Of a stretch of DNA of 6,124 bases, positions 1-5,863 are shown piece after piece; position 1 is the stretch's first letter; the number at the start of each line of letters is the position of its first letter. Below the pieces are notes generated by a model, which did not search any database, had not been told where the DNA came from, and was given only the letters and a program-made list of their open reading frames with translations. The DNA comes from Gemmatimonadota bacterium. Lineage in GTDB: Bacteria > Gemmatimonadota > Gemmatimonadetes > JACCXV01 > JAHWKZ01. A program made the translations under genes and the position numbers. The stretch lies in contig DAOWHI010000111.1 in assembly GCA_030641505.1 (NCBI GenBank), positions 1-6,124 on the forward strand. Reading direction: 5' to 3'.

Positions 1-1
1 G

Positions 2-439
2 CTGCTGGTGCTCGTCCGTCGCTATCCGACGTGGTATCCGTGGCTGATTCGGGGGTTGGCGCACGTGGCCCCGTGGGTGCCGTTGCCTCGTGGCACAGAC
101 CCCTCGCGGCTCACTCGCGATCCGGACCGGCTGGAGGCGTTGCGCAGGGACCCCTACTTCCATCGCGTGATCACGCCGCGTGCGATGCTCGGAATCGCTG
201 ACGCAATGACGACGATCCGCACGACACCCGAGAAAGTCTCGATCCCGCTGCTGTTCCTCGTCGCCCGCGCCGATACCGTCGTGAGCGGAGCCGATGTTCT
301 CGCTTACGCGCATTTCGTGGCTTCAAAAGACGTATCGATCGAACAGTATCCTGGCGCCTATCACGAGCTGCTCAACGACCTCGGTCGACGAGCGGTGTTC
401 GATCGGATCTGTAGCTGGTTCGATGGTCACGTCAGCTGA
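2..439 (+). CDS. Alpha/beta hydrolase, monoacylglycerol lipase/lysophospholipase type (3' part only)
   Basis: The gene enters from the left edge, so only the last 145 residues are visible; the nucleophile Ser and oxyanion region lie outside. The visible part holds the lid-like segment and the C-terminal core. A 'LTRDP...LRRDPYFH' stretch (about residues 37-54 of the visible part) resembles the 'SRDP..v..y..DPl.h' region of the serine aminopeptidase S33 / PldB-like lipase family. The expected catalytic Asp follows a core strand in 'LFLVARADTVV' (Asp at 272-274) and the catalytic His lies in 'GAYHELLND' (His at 362-364). Both are where the fold predicts, and the His-Glu-Leu pattern is typical of monoglyceride lipases. 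The family cleaves ester bonds of monoacylglycerols or lysophospholipids; the substrate here is inferred only from family. The next gene begins inside its last codons, so the two are probably co-transcribed. The family call is fairly secure, the substrate is not. Confidence 0.82.
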   Translation: MLVLVRRYPTWYPWLIRGLAHVAPWVPLPRGTDPSRLTRDPDRLEALRRDPYFHRVITPRAMLGIADAMTTIRTTPEKVSIPLLFLVARADTVVSGADVLAYAHFVASKDVSIEQYPGAYHELLNDLGRRAVFDRICSWFDGHVS

Positions 440-1001
440 CTCGATCCGCGCTTTCGTCGCCCTCCCCTGCCCGCCCGAACTTCGCGCCTCGATCGCCCGA
501 GCCCTCGAGGTTTGGAACAAGTCGACCGACGGTGTTCGCTGGGTCGACCCCAGCACCAGTCACCTCACGCTCAAGTTCCTCGGAAACGCTGCCGCGGATC
601 GATTGGACCGTCTCGACGAGCGGTTGCGGGCGATCACAGCGAACGTTGGGCGGGTCGAGTTCCGCGCCGGCGAGACCGGAGCGTTTCCAAACTGGAAGCG
701 CCCGCGGGTTCTGTGGTTGGGGCTGTTGGAGGCAGGGCCGATCGTGAGGTTGGCGGAGGCGATCGGGGCGGCGGCTCGGGAGGTCGGTTTCCCAGACGAA
801 CAGCGGTCCTTCTCACCGCATCTGACGCTGGGGCGGGTCAAACGACCGCATGCGGCGCGCGCTGTGGCGCCGGCGGTGCGTGATTGGAAGCCTTCCGTCA
901 GCGGCGAGTCGGTCTCCGAAATCATCCTCTACCGCAGCGACTCGACGCCGGGTGGGGCGCACCACACCCCGTTGGCGCGGTACAGGTTGGACGGCGACTA
1001 G
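423..1001 (+). CDS. thpR: RNA 2',3'-cyclic phosphodiesterase (2H superfamily, ThpR/LigT)
   Basis: The 192-residue protein has the usual family length and both diagnostic HxTx motifs: H47-L-T49-L in 'SHLTLKFLG' and H133-L-T135-L in 'SPHLTLGRVK'. The preceding 'VRWV' (38-41), the 'GAFPNWKRPRVLWLG' strand (86-100) and the N-terminal 'IRAFVAL' also fit the family. These enzymes hydrolyse 2',3'-cyclic phosphate ends of RNA to 2'-phosphate in the cytosol and can catalyse 2'-5' ligation in vitro; the cellular substrate is often unknown. The start is ATG 423, which overlaps the upstream hydrolase stop by 17 bases. The longer reading from 294 would extend far into the hydrolase and adds nothing like the family, and no later start lies before the conserved N-terminus. 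No strong Shine-Dalgarno site is seen, which fits translational coupling. The stop (999-1001) is followed after one base by the nuclease start. Family assignment is firm; the biological role beside DNA-repair genes is open. Confidence 0.92.
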   Translation: MVTSADSIRAFVALPCPPELRASIARALEVWNKSTDGVRWVDPSTSHLTLKFLGNAAADRLDRLDERLRAITANVGRVEFRAGETGAFPNWKRPRVLWLGLLEAGPIVRLAEAIGAAAREVGFPDEQRSFSPHLTLGRVKRPHAARAVAPAVRDWKPSVSGESVSEIILYRSDSTPGGAHHTPLARYRLDGD

Positions 1002-1002
1002 C

Positions 1003-2124
1003 GTGAGCCTCAAGGTCCTCCATCTGGCCGACGTTCATCTCGGCGCCCGACTGTCGAACTTTGGTCGCTATGCCGAGCAACGTCGGCAGGAGATCGAGGG
1101 CGCGTTCCGGCGAGCGATGGATGTCGCCATCCAGCGTGATGTTCATCTCGTGGTGATCGCCGGTGACCTGTTCGATTCGCGGAATCCCGAGCGCGAGACC
1201 GTGAACGTCGCTCGAGGCCAGCTGGCCCGACTTCGCGAGGCGGGCATTCGCTCGTTTGGGGTACCGGGGACCCACGACAGCTTGGCCTTCGCGGACAGCG
1301 TTTATCGACGCGAGAACCTGCCGTTCGACCATTTCTTCACTGGCCCTGACTTTGCCGATCCCGTCGAGTTCGAGGTCGATGGCCACAGTGTAACCGTGTA
1401 TGGCATCGCCTACGATCGAGAGCAAACAACGGACGGTTGGCGCAGCCTGGCCCGCCGCCATACCGAGGGCATCCACATCGCGATCGCTCACGCCGCGTGC
1501 CAGGATCATCCTGGCTGGTCGATCCCGGCTGACGACTTGCCGTTCGCGCCCGATGACTTGCAGCGCCTAGCACTCGACTACGTGGCGCTGGGTCACTATC
1601 ACAATTTGAGGTTTTTTCACCGCGGCGAACGTGTCGTCGGCGCCTACAGTGGCTCGGTCACGGGACGGAACTGGAAGGAGACCGGGAAGCGTCATGTGGT
1701 GCTGATCGAATGGGAGGGTGCCGGAAGCCCACCGGCCGTAACTGCGGTGCCGATTCAAGTCCGTCTGCTTGAGACGGGTGAGATCGACGTCGGCGATCTT
1801 CCCGACTCGGTCGCCATTGCGGACGCGATCCGCGGCGCGTGTGAATCGAGCTCGATCTGGCGGGTCACGCTGACCGGCGACCCTGACTTCGTCCCGAGCG
1901 CGGAAGCGATCGTCGCCGACCTGGAGGCTCGCTACGGGTACATCGAGGTCCACGACGCGACGACCCTGGTGACGAGTCGACTGTTGGCTGAACGACGCGA
2001 GGAGGAAACGGTTCGCGGGGAGTTTTTCCGACGGCTGGTCGATGCGCGTGAAAGAGCAGACGATGAGCGATCCCGGGCGGTGGTCGACCGGGCGATCAAG
2101 CTCGGTGTCGAGGTGTTTGGGTGA
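1003..2124 (+). CDS. Mre11/SbcD/YhaO-family DNA exonuclease (calcineurin-like metallophosphoesterase)
   Basis: A 373-residue protein starting at GTG 1003, one base after the thpR stop; the longer reading from 850 lies inside thpR and is rejected because the family N-terminus 'LKVLHLADVHLG' begins right at this GTG. Metal-binding motifs are in order: D10-x-H12, G54-D55-L-F-D58, G89-T90-H91-D92, H163 in 'AHAAC', and G197-H198-Y-H200. This is a two-metal (normally Mn2+) phosphoesterase core of about 240 residues, followed by a capping region and a charged helical C-terminus (about 325-373) that probably contacts the partner ATPase, as in Mre11-Rad50. The family degrades DNA from ends and opens hairpins in an ATP-dependent complex. 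Length and the membrane-type partner downstream fit YhaO better than E. coli SbcD. One oddity: the third motif is GTHD instead of GNHD, so a metal-ligand Asn is replaced by Thr (codon ACC at 1270-1272). Its stop overlaps the ATPase start. Confidence 0.9.
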   Translation: MSLKVLHLADVHLGARLSNFGRYAEQRRQEIEGAFRRAMDVAIQRDVHLVVIAGDLFDSRNPERETVNVARGQLARLREAGIRSFGVPGTHDSLAFADSVYRRENLPFDHFFTGPDFADPVEFEVDGHSVTVYGIAYDREQTTDGWRSLARRHTEGIHIAIAHAACQDHPGWSIPADDLPFAPDDLQRLALDYVALGHYHNLRFFHRGERVVGAYSGSVTGRNWKETGKRHVVLIEWEGAGSPPAVTAVPIQVRLLETGEIDVGDLPDSVAIADAIRGACESSSIWRVTLTGDPDFVPSAEAIVADLEARYGYIEVHDATTLVTSRLLAERREEETVRGEFFRRLVDARERADDERSRAVVDRAIKLGVEVFG

Positions 2125-4331
2125 CCGACCGCCTGGACCTCAGGCTAGTCCGATTGCGGGTCGATGGGTTTGGCCGGTTGCGCGACTTTTCGTTCCAACC
2201 CGCGTCGGATCCGGGCACGATCGTTCTGGCGCCAAACGAAGCCGGCAAATCGACGTTGGCATCAGCCATCGTCCGGGGTTTGTTCGGTTTCCGGGACAAG
2301 GAGCGTGAAGCGGCGCGGAGCCCGTGGGGCGGCGGATCGTTTCAGGTGCACCAGGAGTGGGTACTGGGGGGCCGCACCCGATGCGTCATCGCGCGCGACT
2401 TCGCGACCCAGTCGGTGGTGGTCGAGTGGCATCAGCTGGACGAGACGACCGGGCAGATCTCGATCGAAGGGCGGTGGGAGGGACAGCCCAACCCGCGCGG
2501 GCGATCGGTGGATCGGGAACGATACGAAGCCGAGCTGCGGCGGCTGCTCGGTTTTGCCACACCGGAGGTGTTCTTGCAGACGGCATACGTCGGTCCCGGC
2601 GGGCTTGCGGTGCGACCGATCGAAACCGAGCTGCTGAGGCTGCTGTCAGGCAGCGAACGGGCCGATTTCCGGGCCGCGATGGAGACGCTCGAGGCCGGTT
2701 ACTACCGCCTCACCCAGGCCGACATCACCGACCCCTCGAGGGTCGCCAAACAGAAACCACGTCAGCTGGAAACGCTCGCTACCGACCGCCGAGACACGTT
2801 ACGCCGCCAAACCGATTCGCAAAGCGAGCAGGTGGCGCGGGATCGGCTCGAGACGGCGTTGGCGGCCAACCGATCGCGGCTGGCCGAGGTCGACGTCGAG
2901 CGGGAAGCGCGAGTGGTGGTCGAGAAGTCGATCCGTCGGCTGCGCGAGCTGCAGCAGGAGGAGGAGCGGTTCCAGCGGCGTCGTGAAGAACTGGAGCAAG
3001 CCATCGGCCGAATCACCGACTGGGAATCCAGCGTCCGCGAAAAGACCAAAGAGCTCCAACCGCTGGTTGGTTACCTTCGCCAGGAAGCCGACTTCGCGAC
3101 CCAGCTGGGCGAACTCCGGAGGTTGGCCAAGGAACGCGATCGCGCTCTCGAGGAGCTGGGGGTGGTGCGGGGTGGGGCGGAGCCGCGAGGCCGTCAACTC
3201 AAGTTTTTGGGCGCTGCCGGTGGAGCGATCCTCGTGGTCGGGGTGGTCGGAATCCTCGCCGGGGGGTCGGTCGGCTTGTTCGGCGCGGTTGCGGTTGGGG
3301 GGTTGCTCGTGTTGAGCGCCTTTGGATGGAGCGTACGATATCAGAGAGCGAAGGCTCAGGGTGTCGAGGCGAGCCAACGATCGATCAAGACACGAGCGGC
3401 TCGCTTCGAGGCTCGGCGGCGTGCGATGGCGGAGGCCGCCTCGCTCGATCCGGACGCCATTGATATCGATGTCGAGCGCCGACGATATGATCGCGCCCAA
3501 CAGCTCAAGTCTGAGCTCGACGGCATGCAACAGGCACGCGACGCGCTCGGTGACTATCAGGCGCTCGAGCGGGAGCGCCGTGAGATCGGAGAGAAGAAAC
3601 TCGATGTACTACGTCTCGAGCGACGCCAGATCCTGGAGGAGTACCCGTTTCTCGATGGAGACGAAGAGTTCGAGCACCGCTTTGCCGCCAGGCAGCAGCA
3701 GCTTGAGGTCGAACAGAATCAACTAGTCGAGCAGGAGCTGGAACACCGGCGAAAGCTGGCCGATCTACCGCTTGCGCCGGACGACCCGCGAGAGTTGGAA
3801 GCACGAGTTCAGGAACTCAACGAAGCGACGGAGCGATTGGCGATCGAGCGCGATGCGCATCGACTCGCCTACACTACGCTGGCCGCGTGTCGAGACGAGT
3901 TTGTGACCATCATGACCGAGCGACTCGAGGGACGGATCGGCGAGTTATTCGGCGAACTGACGGATGGCCGGTACAGGGGAGTGATGCGCGACCCCAGGTC
4001 GTGCGAAGTAACTGTCGAGGGCGTCGAAAAGGTCGAGGTGCCGGCCGCCAGCCTGAGTCGCGGTGCAAGAGATCAACTGTACTTCGCGATGCGCGTGGCG
4101 GTGGTCGAGGTAATGGCGGCCGATCGAGCGTTGCCGCTCATCCTCGATGATCCGTTCTTGCATTTCGATGATCGCCGGCTGGCTCGGGTCGAGCGGATGC
4201 TCGAGCGGGTCGGTGCCACCCATCAGATCATCCTCTTGACTCACGATGCGCGACTTTCCGATTGGTCGTTTCCGTGCACACGGCTGCCAGCTCCAGCCGC
4301 ACCGTCTGACGAGGAATTGTCGGCCGATTGA
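2121..4331 (+). CDS. Rad50/SbcC/YhaN-like ATPase with internal membrane hairpin
   Basis: A 736-residue ABC-type ATPase of the SMC-like repair class, partner of the upstream nuclease. The N-terminus 'VDGFGRLRDFSF' and Walker A 'APNEAGKST' (37-45) are typical of YhaN. A Q-loop Gln is likely Q153 ('FLQTAYVG'). Charged coiled coils span about 225-350 and 408-590. Between them lie two hydrophobic segments, about 362-380 and 384-405, flanked by Arg/Lys, that look like a membrane hairpin. The C-terminal lobe has the signature 'LSRGARDQ' (645-652), Walker B 'LPLILDDPF' (671-679, D676-D677), a D-loop near 'HFDD' (681-684) and the H-loop His708 in 'LLTHD'. ATP binding should close the head dimer and control the nuclease. 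No CxxC zinc hook exists, and the protein is shorter than typical YhaN or SbcC (about 950-1050 aa). Start GTG 2121 overlaps the nuclease stop by four bases (GTGA), arguing for coupled, roughly equal translation. The family is secure; the membrane location is inferred from hydrophobicity. Confidence 0.9.
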   Translation: MTDRLDLRLVRLRVDGFGRLRDFSFQPASDPGTIVLAPNEAGKSTLASAIVRGLFGFRDKEREAARSPWGGGSFQVHQEWVLGGRTRCVIARDFATQSVVVEWHQLDETTGQISIEGRWEGQPNPRGRSVDRERYEAELRRLLGFATPEVFLQTAYVGPGGLAVRPIETELLRLLSGSERADFRAAMETLEAGYYRLTQADITDPSRVAKQKPRQLETLATDRRDTLRRQTDSQSEQVARDRLETALAANRSRLAEVDVEREARVVVEKSIRRLRELQQEEERFQRRREELEQAIGRITDWESSVREKTKELQPLVGYLRQEADFATQLGELRRLAKERDRALEELGVVRGGAEPRGRQLKFLGAAGGAILVVGVVGILAGGSVGLFGAVAVGGLLVLSAFGWSVRYQRAKAQGVEASQRSIKTRAARFEARRRAMAEAASLDPDAIDIDVERRRYDRAQQLKSELDGMQQARDALGDYQALERERREIGEKKLDVLRLERRQILEEYPFLDGDEEFEHRFAARQQQLEVEQNQLVEQELEHRRKLADLPLAPDDPRELEARVQELNEATERLAIERDAHRLAYTTLAACRDEFVTIMTERLEGRIGELFGELTDGRYRGVMRDPRSCEVTVEGVEKVEVPAASLSRGARDQLYFAMRVAVVEVMAADRALPLILDDPFLHFDDRRLARVERMLERVGATHQIILLTHDARLSDWSFPCTRLPAPAAPSDEELSAD
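3204..3335 (+). other. Predicted transmembrane hairpin within the ATPase coiled coil
   Basis: This part of the ATPase gene encodes residues 361/362-405, about 44 residues rich in Gly, Ala, Val, Leu and Ile with no charged residue between K361 and R406. A Gly-Gly-Ser turn near 381-383 divides it into two segments of about 19-22 residues, long enough to cross a bilayer twice. It sits where Rad50 and SbcC have the coiled-coil apex. YhaN-like ATPases are known to carry hydrophobic segments at this place. The low-charge block is seen directly; membrane insertion is inferred. Confidence 0.75.
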
Positions 4332-4380
4332 CGATTCCCGTCGCGAGCGCTGCCCTATAGCACTCTGCTCGAGTCCTCGC

Positions 4381-4409
4381 CTTAAGTACATAAACCACTG
4401 TATCACAAC
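4381..4409 (+). promoter_or_regulatory. AT-rich island, possible promoter region for ispH
   Basis: This is the most AT-rich stretch between the two operons, which is where a promoter for ispH would be expected. TATCAC at 4401-4406 matches four of six positions of a -10 box, but no acceptable -35 box sits at the right distance. The promoter role is inferred from position and composition only. If it is used, the ispH transcript would carry a leader of roughly 220 bases that includes both hairpins. Confidence 0.25.
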
Positions 4410-4427
4410 GAGTTGATGGACTGGCTG

Positions 4428-4452
4428 CGAGCCCTGGCCAGGCGCTGGCTCG
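4428..4452 (+). repeat. Hairpin 1 of the intergenic pair
   Basis: CGAGCC (4428-4433) pairs perfectly with GGCTCG (4447-4452) around a 13-base loop. The loop contains CAGGCGCT (4439-4446), which recurs at the second hairpin. Alternative pairings compete, such as CTGGC 4421-4425 with GCCAG 4437-4441, so the fold may switch. There is no following T-tract. Confidence 0.5.
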
Positions 4453-4465
4453 ACACCTGCCAACG

Positions 4466-4490
4466 GGTGGGTCAGGCGCTCGGACCCACC
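4466..4490 (+). repeat. Hairpin 2 of the intergenic pair
   Basis: GGTGGGTC (4466-4473) pairs perfectly with GACCCACC (4483-4490), an 8-bp GC-rich stem with a 9-base loop. The loop begins AGGCGCT, so the octamer CAGGCGCT (4473-4480) is displayed as in hairpin 1. The downstream bases are G-rich, not T-rich, so it is not a standard intrinsic terminator, though a factor-assisted 3' end structure or a leader RNA element remains possible. Confidence 0.6.
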
Positions 4491-4630
4491 GGGGGAGCGG
4501 AGCGGCTGGGCGCCGATCTTTGCGGGGGCGAATTGCGTGCCCGTTGTGGACAATAGGGTCGACCAGGGAGGGGGTCGGCCCGGCTGGCGGTGGTGCGCGA
4601 CCGTCCCCGCAATCCTAGCTTTCGCCAATC

Positions 4631-5848
4631 ATGCCCGAGTTGATTGGCGAAGAGCAGCTCTACTATCGCAAGGGATTCGGCCTCAAAGAGGAGGTGGGGG
4701 CCGACCTCGCCCACGCCTACCGCTCCGATCTGATTGACCGAATGGTCGCGGCTGGCCACCGCCTGGACGTCGATGACATGACGATTCGGTTGGCGCAGGA
4801 GTTTGGCAATTGCTATGGCGTGGATCGAGCGGTCCAGTATGCGTACGAAACGCGGCGGCGATTCCCGGAGCGGCGTCTCTTCCTGACCGGCGAGCTGATT
4901 CACAATCCTCACGTCAATAAAGAGATGTTGGCGAACGGGATCGGGTTCCTCACTGGGAGCTACGCCGAGGACATTTCGTATGACGAGCTGACGGAGGAAG
5001 ACGTCGTCCTTCTGCCGGCATTTGGCGCGCCCACCGACATCATGCGCAAGCTCCGCGACATCGGATGCGTTCTGGTGGATACGACCTGTGGGTCTGTGCT
5101 GCTAGTGTGGAAGACCGTCGAGCGCTTCGCGCGCGAGGGGTTCACAGCCATCATTCACGGCAAGTATTACCACGAGGAGACTCAGGCGACGGCGTCGCGG
5201 GCGCTGGAGTACCGTGGCGGGGCGTACTTGGTGGTTCGCGATCTCGAGGAGACCGGATTGGTGACGGATTTCATCCGTCGCGGGGGCGATGCAAGCGCGC
5301 TCTCGGAGCGCTTTGCGAAGGCCACCAGCCCGGGCTTCGATTTCGAGGTTCACGTCGAGCGCGTCGGGATCGCCAACCAGACGACGATGCTGATGCGTGA
5401 GACCGAAGCTGTCGCTGAGATGTTGCGGTTGGCGATGATCGATCGTTACGGCGAGGCCGACCTCGATGATCACTACCGGGCGCTCGACACCATCTGTTCG
5501 GCGACCCAAGAGCGTCAGGACGCGGTCGAGGAGCTGCTCCTCGAGCCGCCCCAGCTGATGATCGTTCTCGGGGGTTATAACTCTAGTAATACCAATAACT
5601 TGACTAGGATCTGCCAAGCCGTTGTTCTGACCTATCACATCGATGACTCGTCGTGTATCGAAGGCCCCAATTCGATCCGGCACCAGCCGGTCGATCAGGA
5701 TGACGAGATAAGTACCGTCGATTGGCTTCCGCCGGGTCCGGTCGAGATCGGGATGACTGCTGGGGCGTCGACGCCCAACAACAAGGTCGGCGAAACGATC
5801 GAACGCCTGTTGGCCTGCCGCGGTCACACGATCCCGGCGGTAGGCTAG
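4631..5848 (+). CDS. ispH: 4-hydroxy-3-methylbut-2-enyl diphosphate reductase, long cyanobacterial/plant-like form
   Basis: A 405-residue IspH (LytB), the last enzyme of the MEP pathway, which reduces HMBPP to IPP and DMAPP using an iron-sulphur cluster in the cytosol. The three cluster cysteines are present: C61 ('FGNCYGVDRAV'), C153 ('DTTCGSV') and C289 ('TICSATQERQ'). Substrate-site residues are also seen: H91 in 'IHNPHV', H176 in 'IIHGKYYHEET' with the following H181-E-E, 'NQTTML' (249-254), the diphosphate-binding 'NSSNTNN' (317-323) and 'TAGASTP' (376-382). The N-terminal 'YYRKGFG' (11-17) and the 405-residue length mark the long form known from cyanobacteria and plant plastids, against about 316 residues in E. 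coli. ATG 4631 is the first possible start, since an in-frame TAG lies at 4616-4618, and the family N-terminus follows at once. No clear Shine-Dalgarno site precedes it. It is separated from the upstream operon and closely followed by another gene. Confidence 0.96.
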   Translation: MPELIGEEQLYYRKGFGLKEEVGADLAHAYRSDLIDRMVAAGHRLDVDDMTIRLAQEFGNCYGVDRAVQYAYETRRRFPERRLFLTGELIHNPHVNKEMLANGIGFLTGSYAEDISYDELTEEDVVLLPAFGAPTDIMRKLRDIGCVLVDTTCGSVLLVWKTVERFAREGFTAIIHGKYYHEETQATASRALEYRGGAYLVVRDLEETGLVTDFIRRGGDASALSERFAKATSPGFDFEVHVERVGIANQTTMLMRETEAVAEMLRLAMIDRYGEADLDDHYRALDTICSATQERQDAVEELLLEPPQLMIVLGGYNSSNTNNLTRICQAVVLTYHIDDSSCIEGPNSIRHQPVDQDDEISTVDWLPPGPVEIGMTAGASTPNNKVGETIERLLACRGHTIPAVG

Positions 5849-5851
5849 TCC

Positions 5852-5856
5852 GAGGT
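5852..5856 (+). promoter_or_regulatory. Ribosome binding site deciding the start of the last gene
   Basis: GAGGT lies seven bases before GTG 5864, a good Shine-Dalgarno match at good spacing. It favours GTG 5864 over the in-frame ATG at 5879. It sits just after the ispH stop, so the two genes are likely read from one transcript. Confidence 0.55.
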
Positions 5857-5863
5857 CGAAGCC

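Larger units (their letters stand above)
4332..4630 (+). other. Intergenic region between the ATPase gene and ispH
   Basis: These 299 bases hold no convincing gene: open frames crossing it on either strand are compositional and lack family features. It starts GC-rich, then has an AT-rich island (about 4381-4409), two consecutive hairpins (4428-4452 and 4466-4490), an 8-base palindrome GGTCGACC (4557-4564), and a GC-rich run up to the ispH start. No tRNA T-arm, RNase P, SRP or tmRNA signature was recognised. It most likely contains the end of the upstream operon, the ispH promoter and the ispH leader. Confidence 0.6.

Noticed and set aside
512..883. Plus-strand frame of 123 codons inside thpR
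   Set aside because: It is an out-of-frame shadow of thpR, with an Arg/Gly-rich translation, and both thpR HxTx motifs are in the other frame.
1490..1497. HIP1 octamer GCGATCGC as evidence for a cyanobacterium
   Set aside because: Only two full octamers occur, whereas the CGATCG core is common with varied flanks. The other genes do not point to cyanobacteria, so it was treated as a compositional signal only.
2799..3530. Long minus-strand open frame (243 codons) opposite the ATPase gene
   Set aside because: It lies wholly inside a well-supported ATPase coiled-coil gene, has a Leu/Arg/Ser-rich composition typical of antisense frames in GC-rich DNA, and shows no recognisable family motif.
4466..4490. 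Strong 8-bp hairpin as a rho-independent terminator of the upstream operon
   Set aside because: The bases after the stem are GGGGGAGCGG rather than a T-run, and it lies about 135 bases past the ATPase stop. It was kept as a structured element without a terminator claim.
3945..4628. Minus-strand open frame of 227 codons crossing the intergenic region
   Set aside because: It overlaps the conserved Walker B and signature part of the ATPase gene, and its intergenic part has low-complexity composition. No family resemblance was seen, so the intergenic stretch was not called coding.
5600..5605. TTGACT inside ispH as a -35 box of an internal promoter
   Set aside because: At a 17-base spacing the -10 position reads TGTTCT, only three matches to TATAAT, and nothing suggests a nested transcript.
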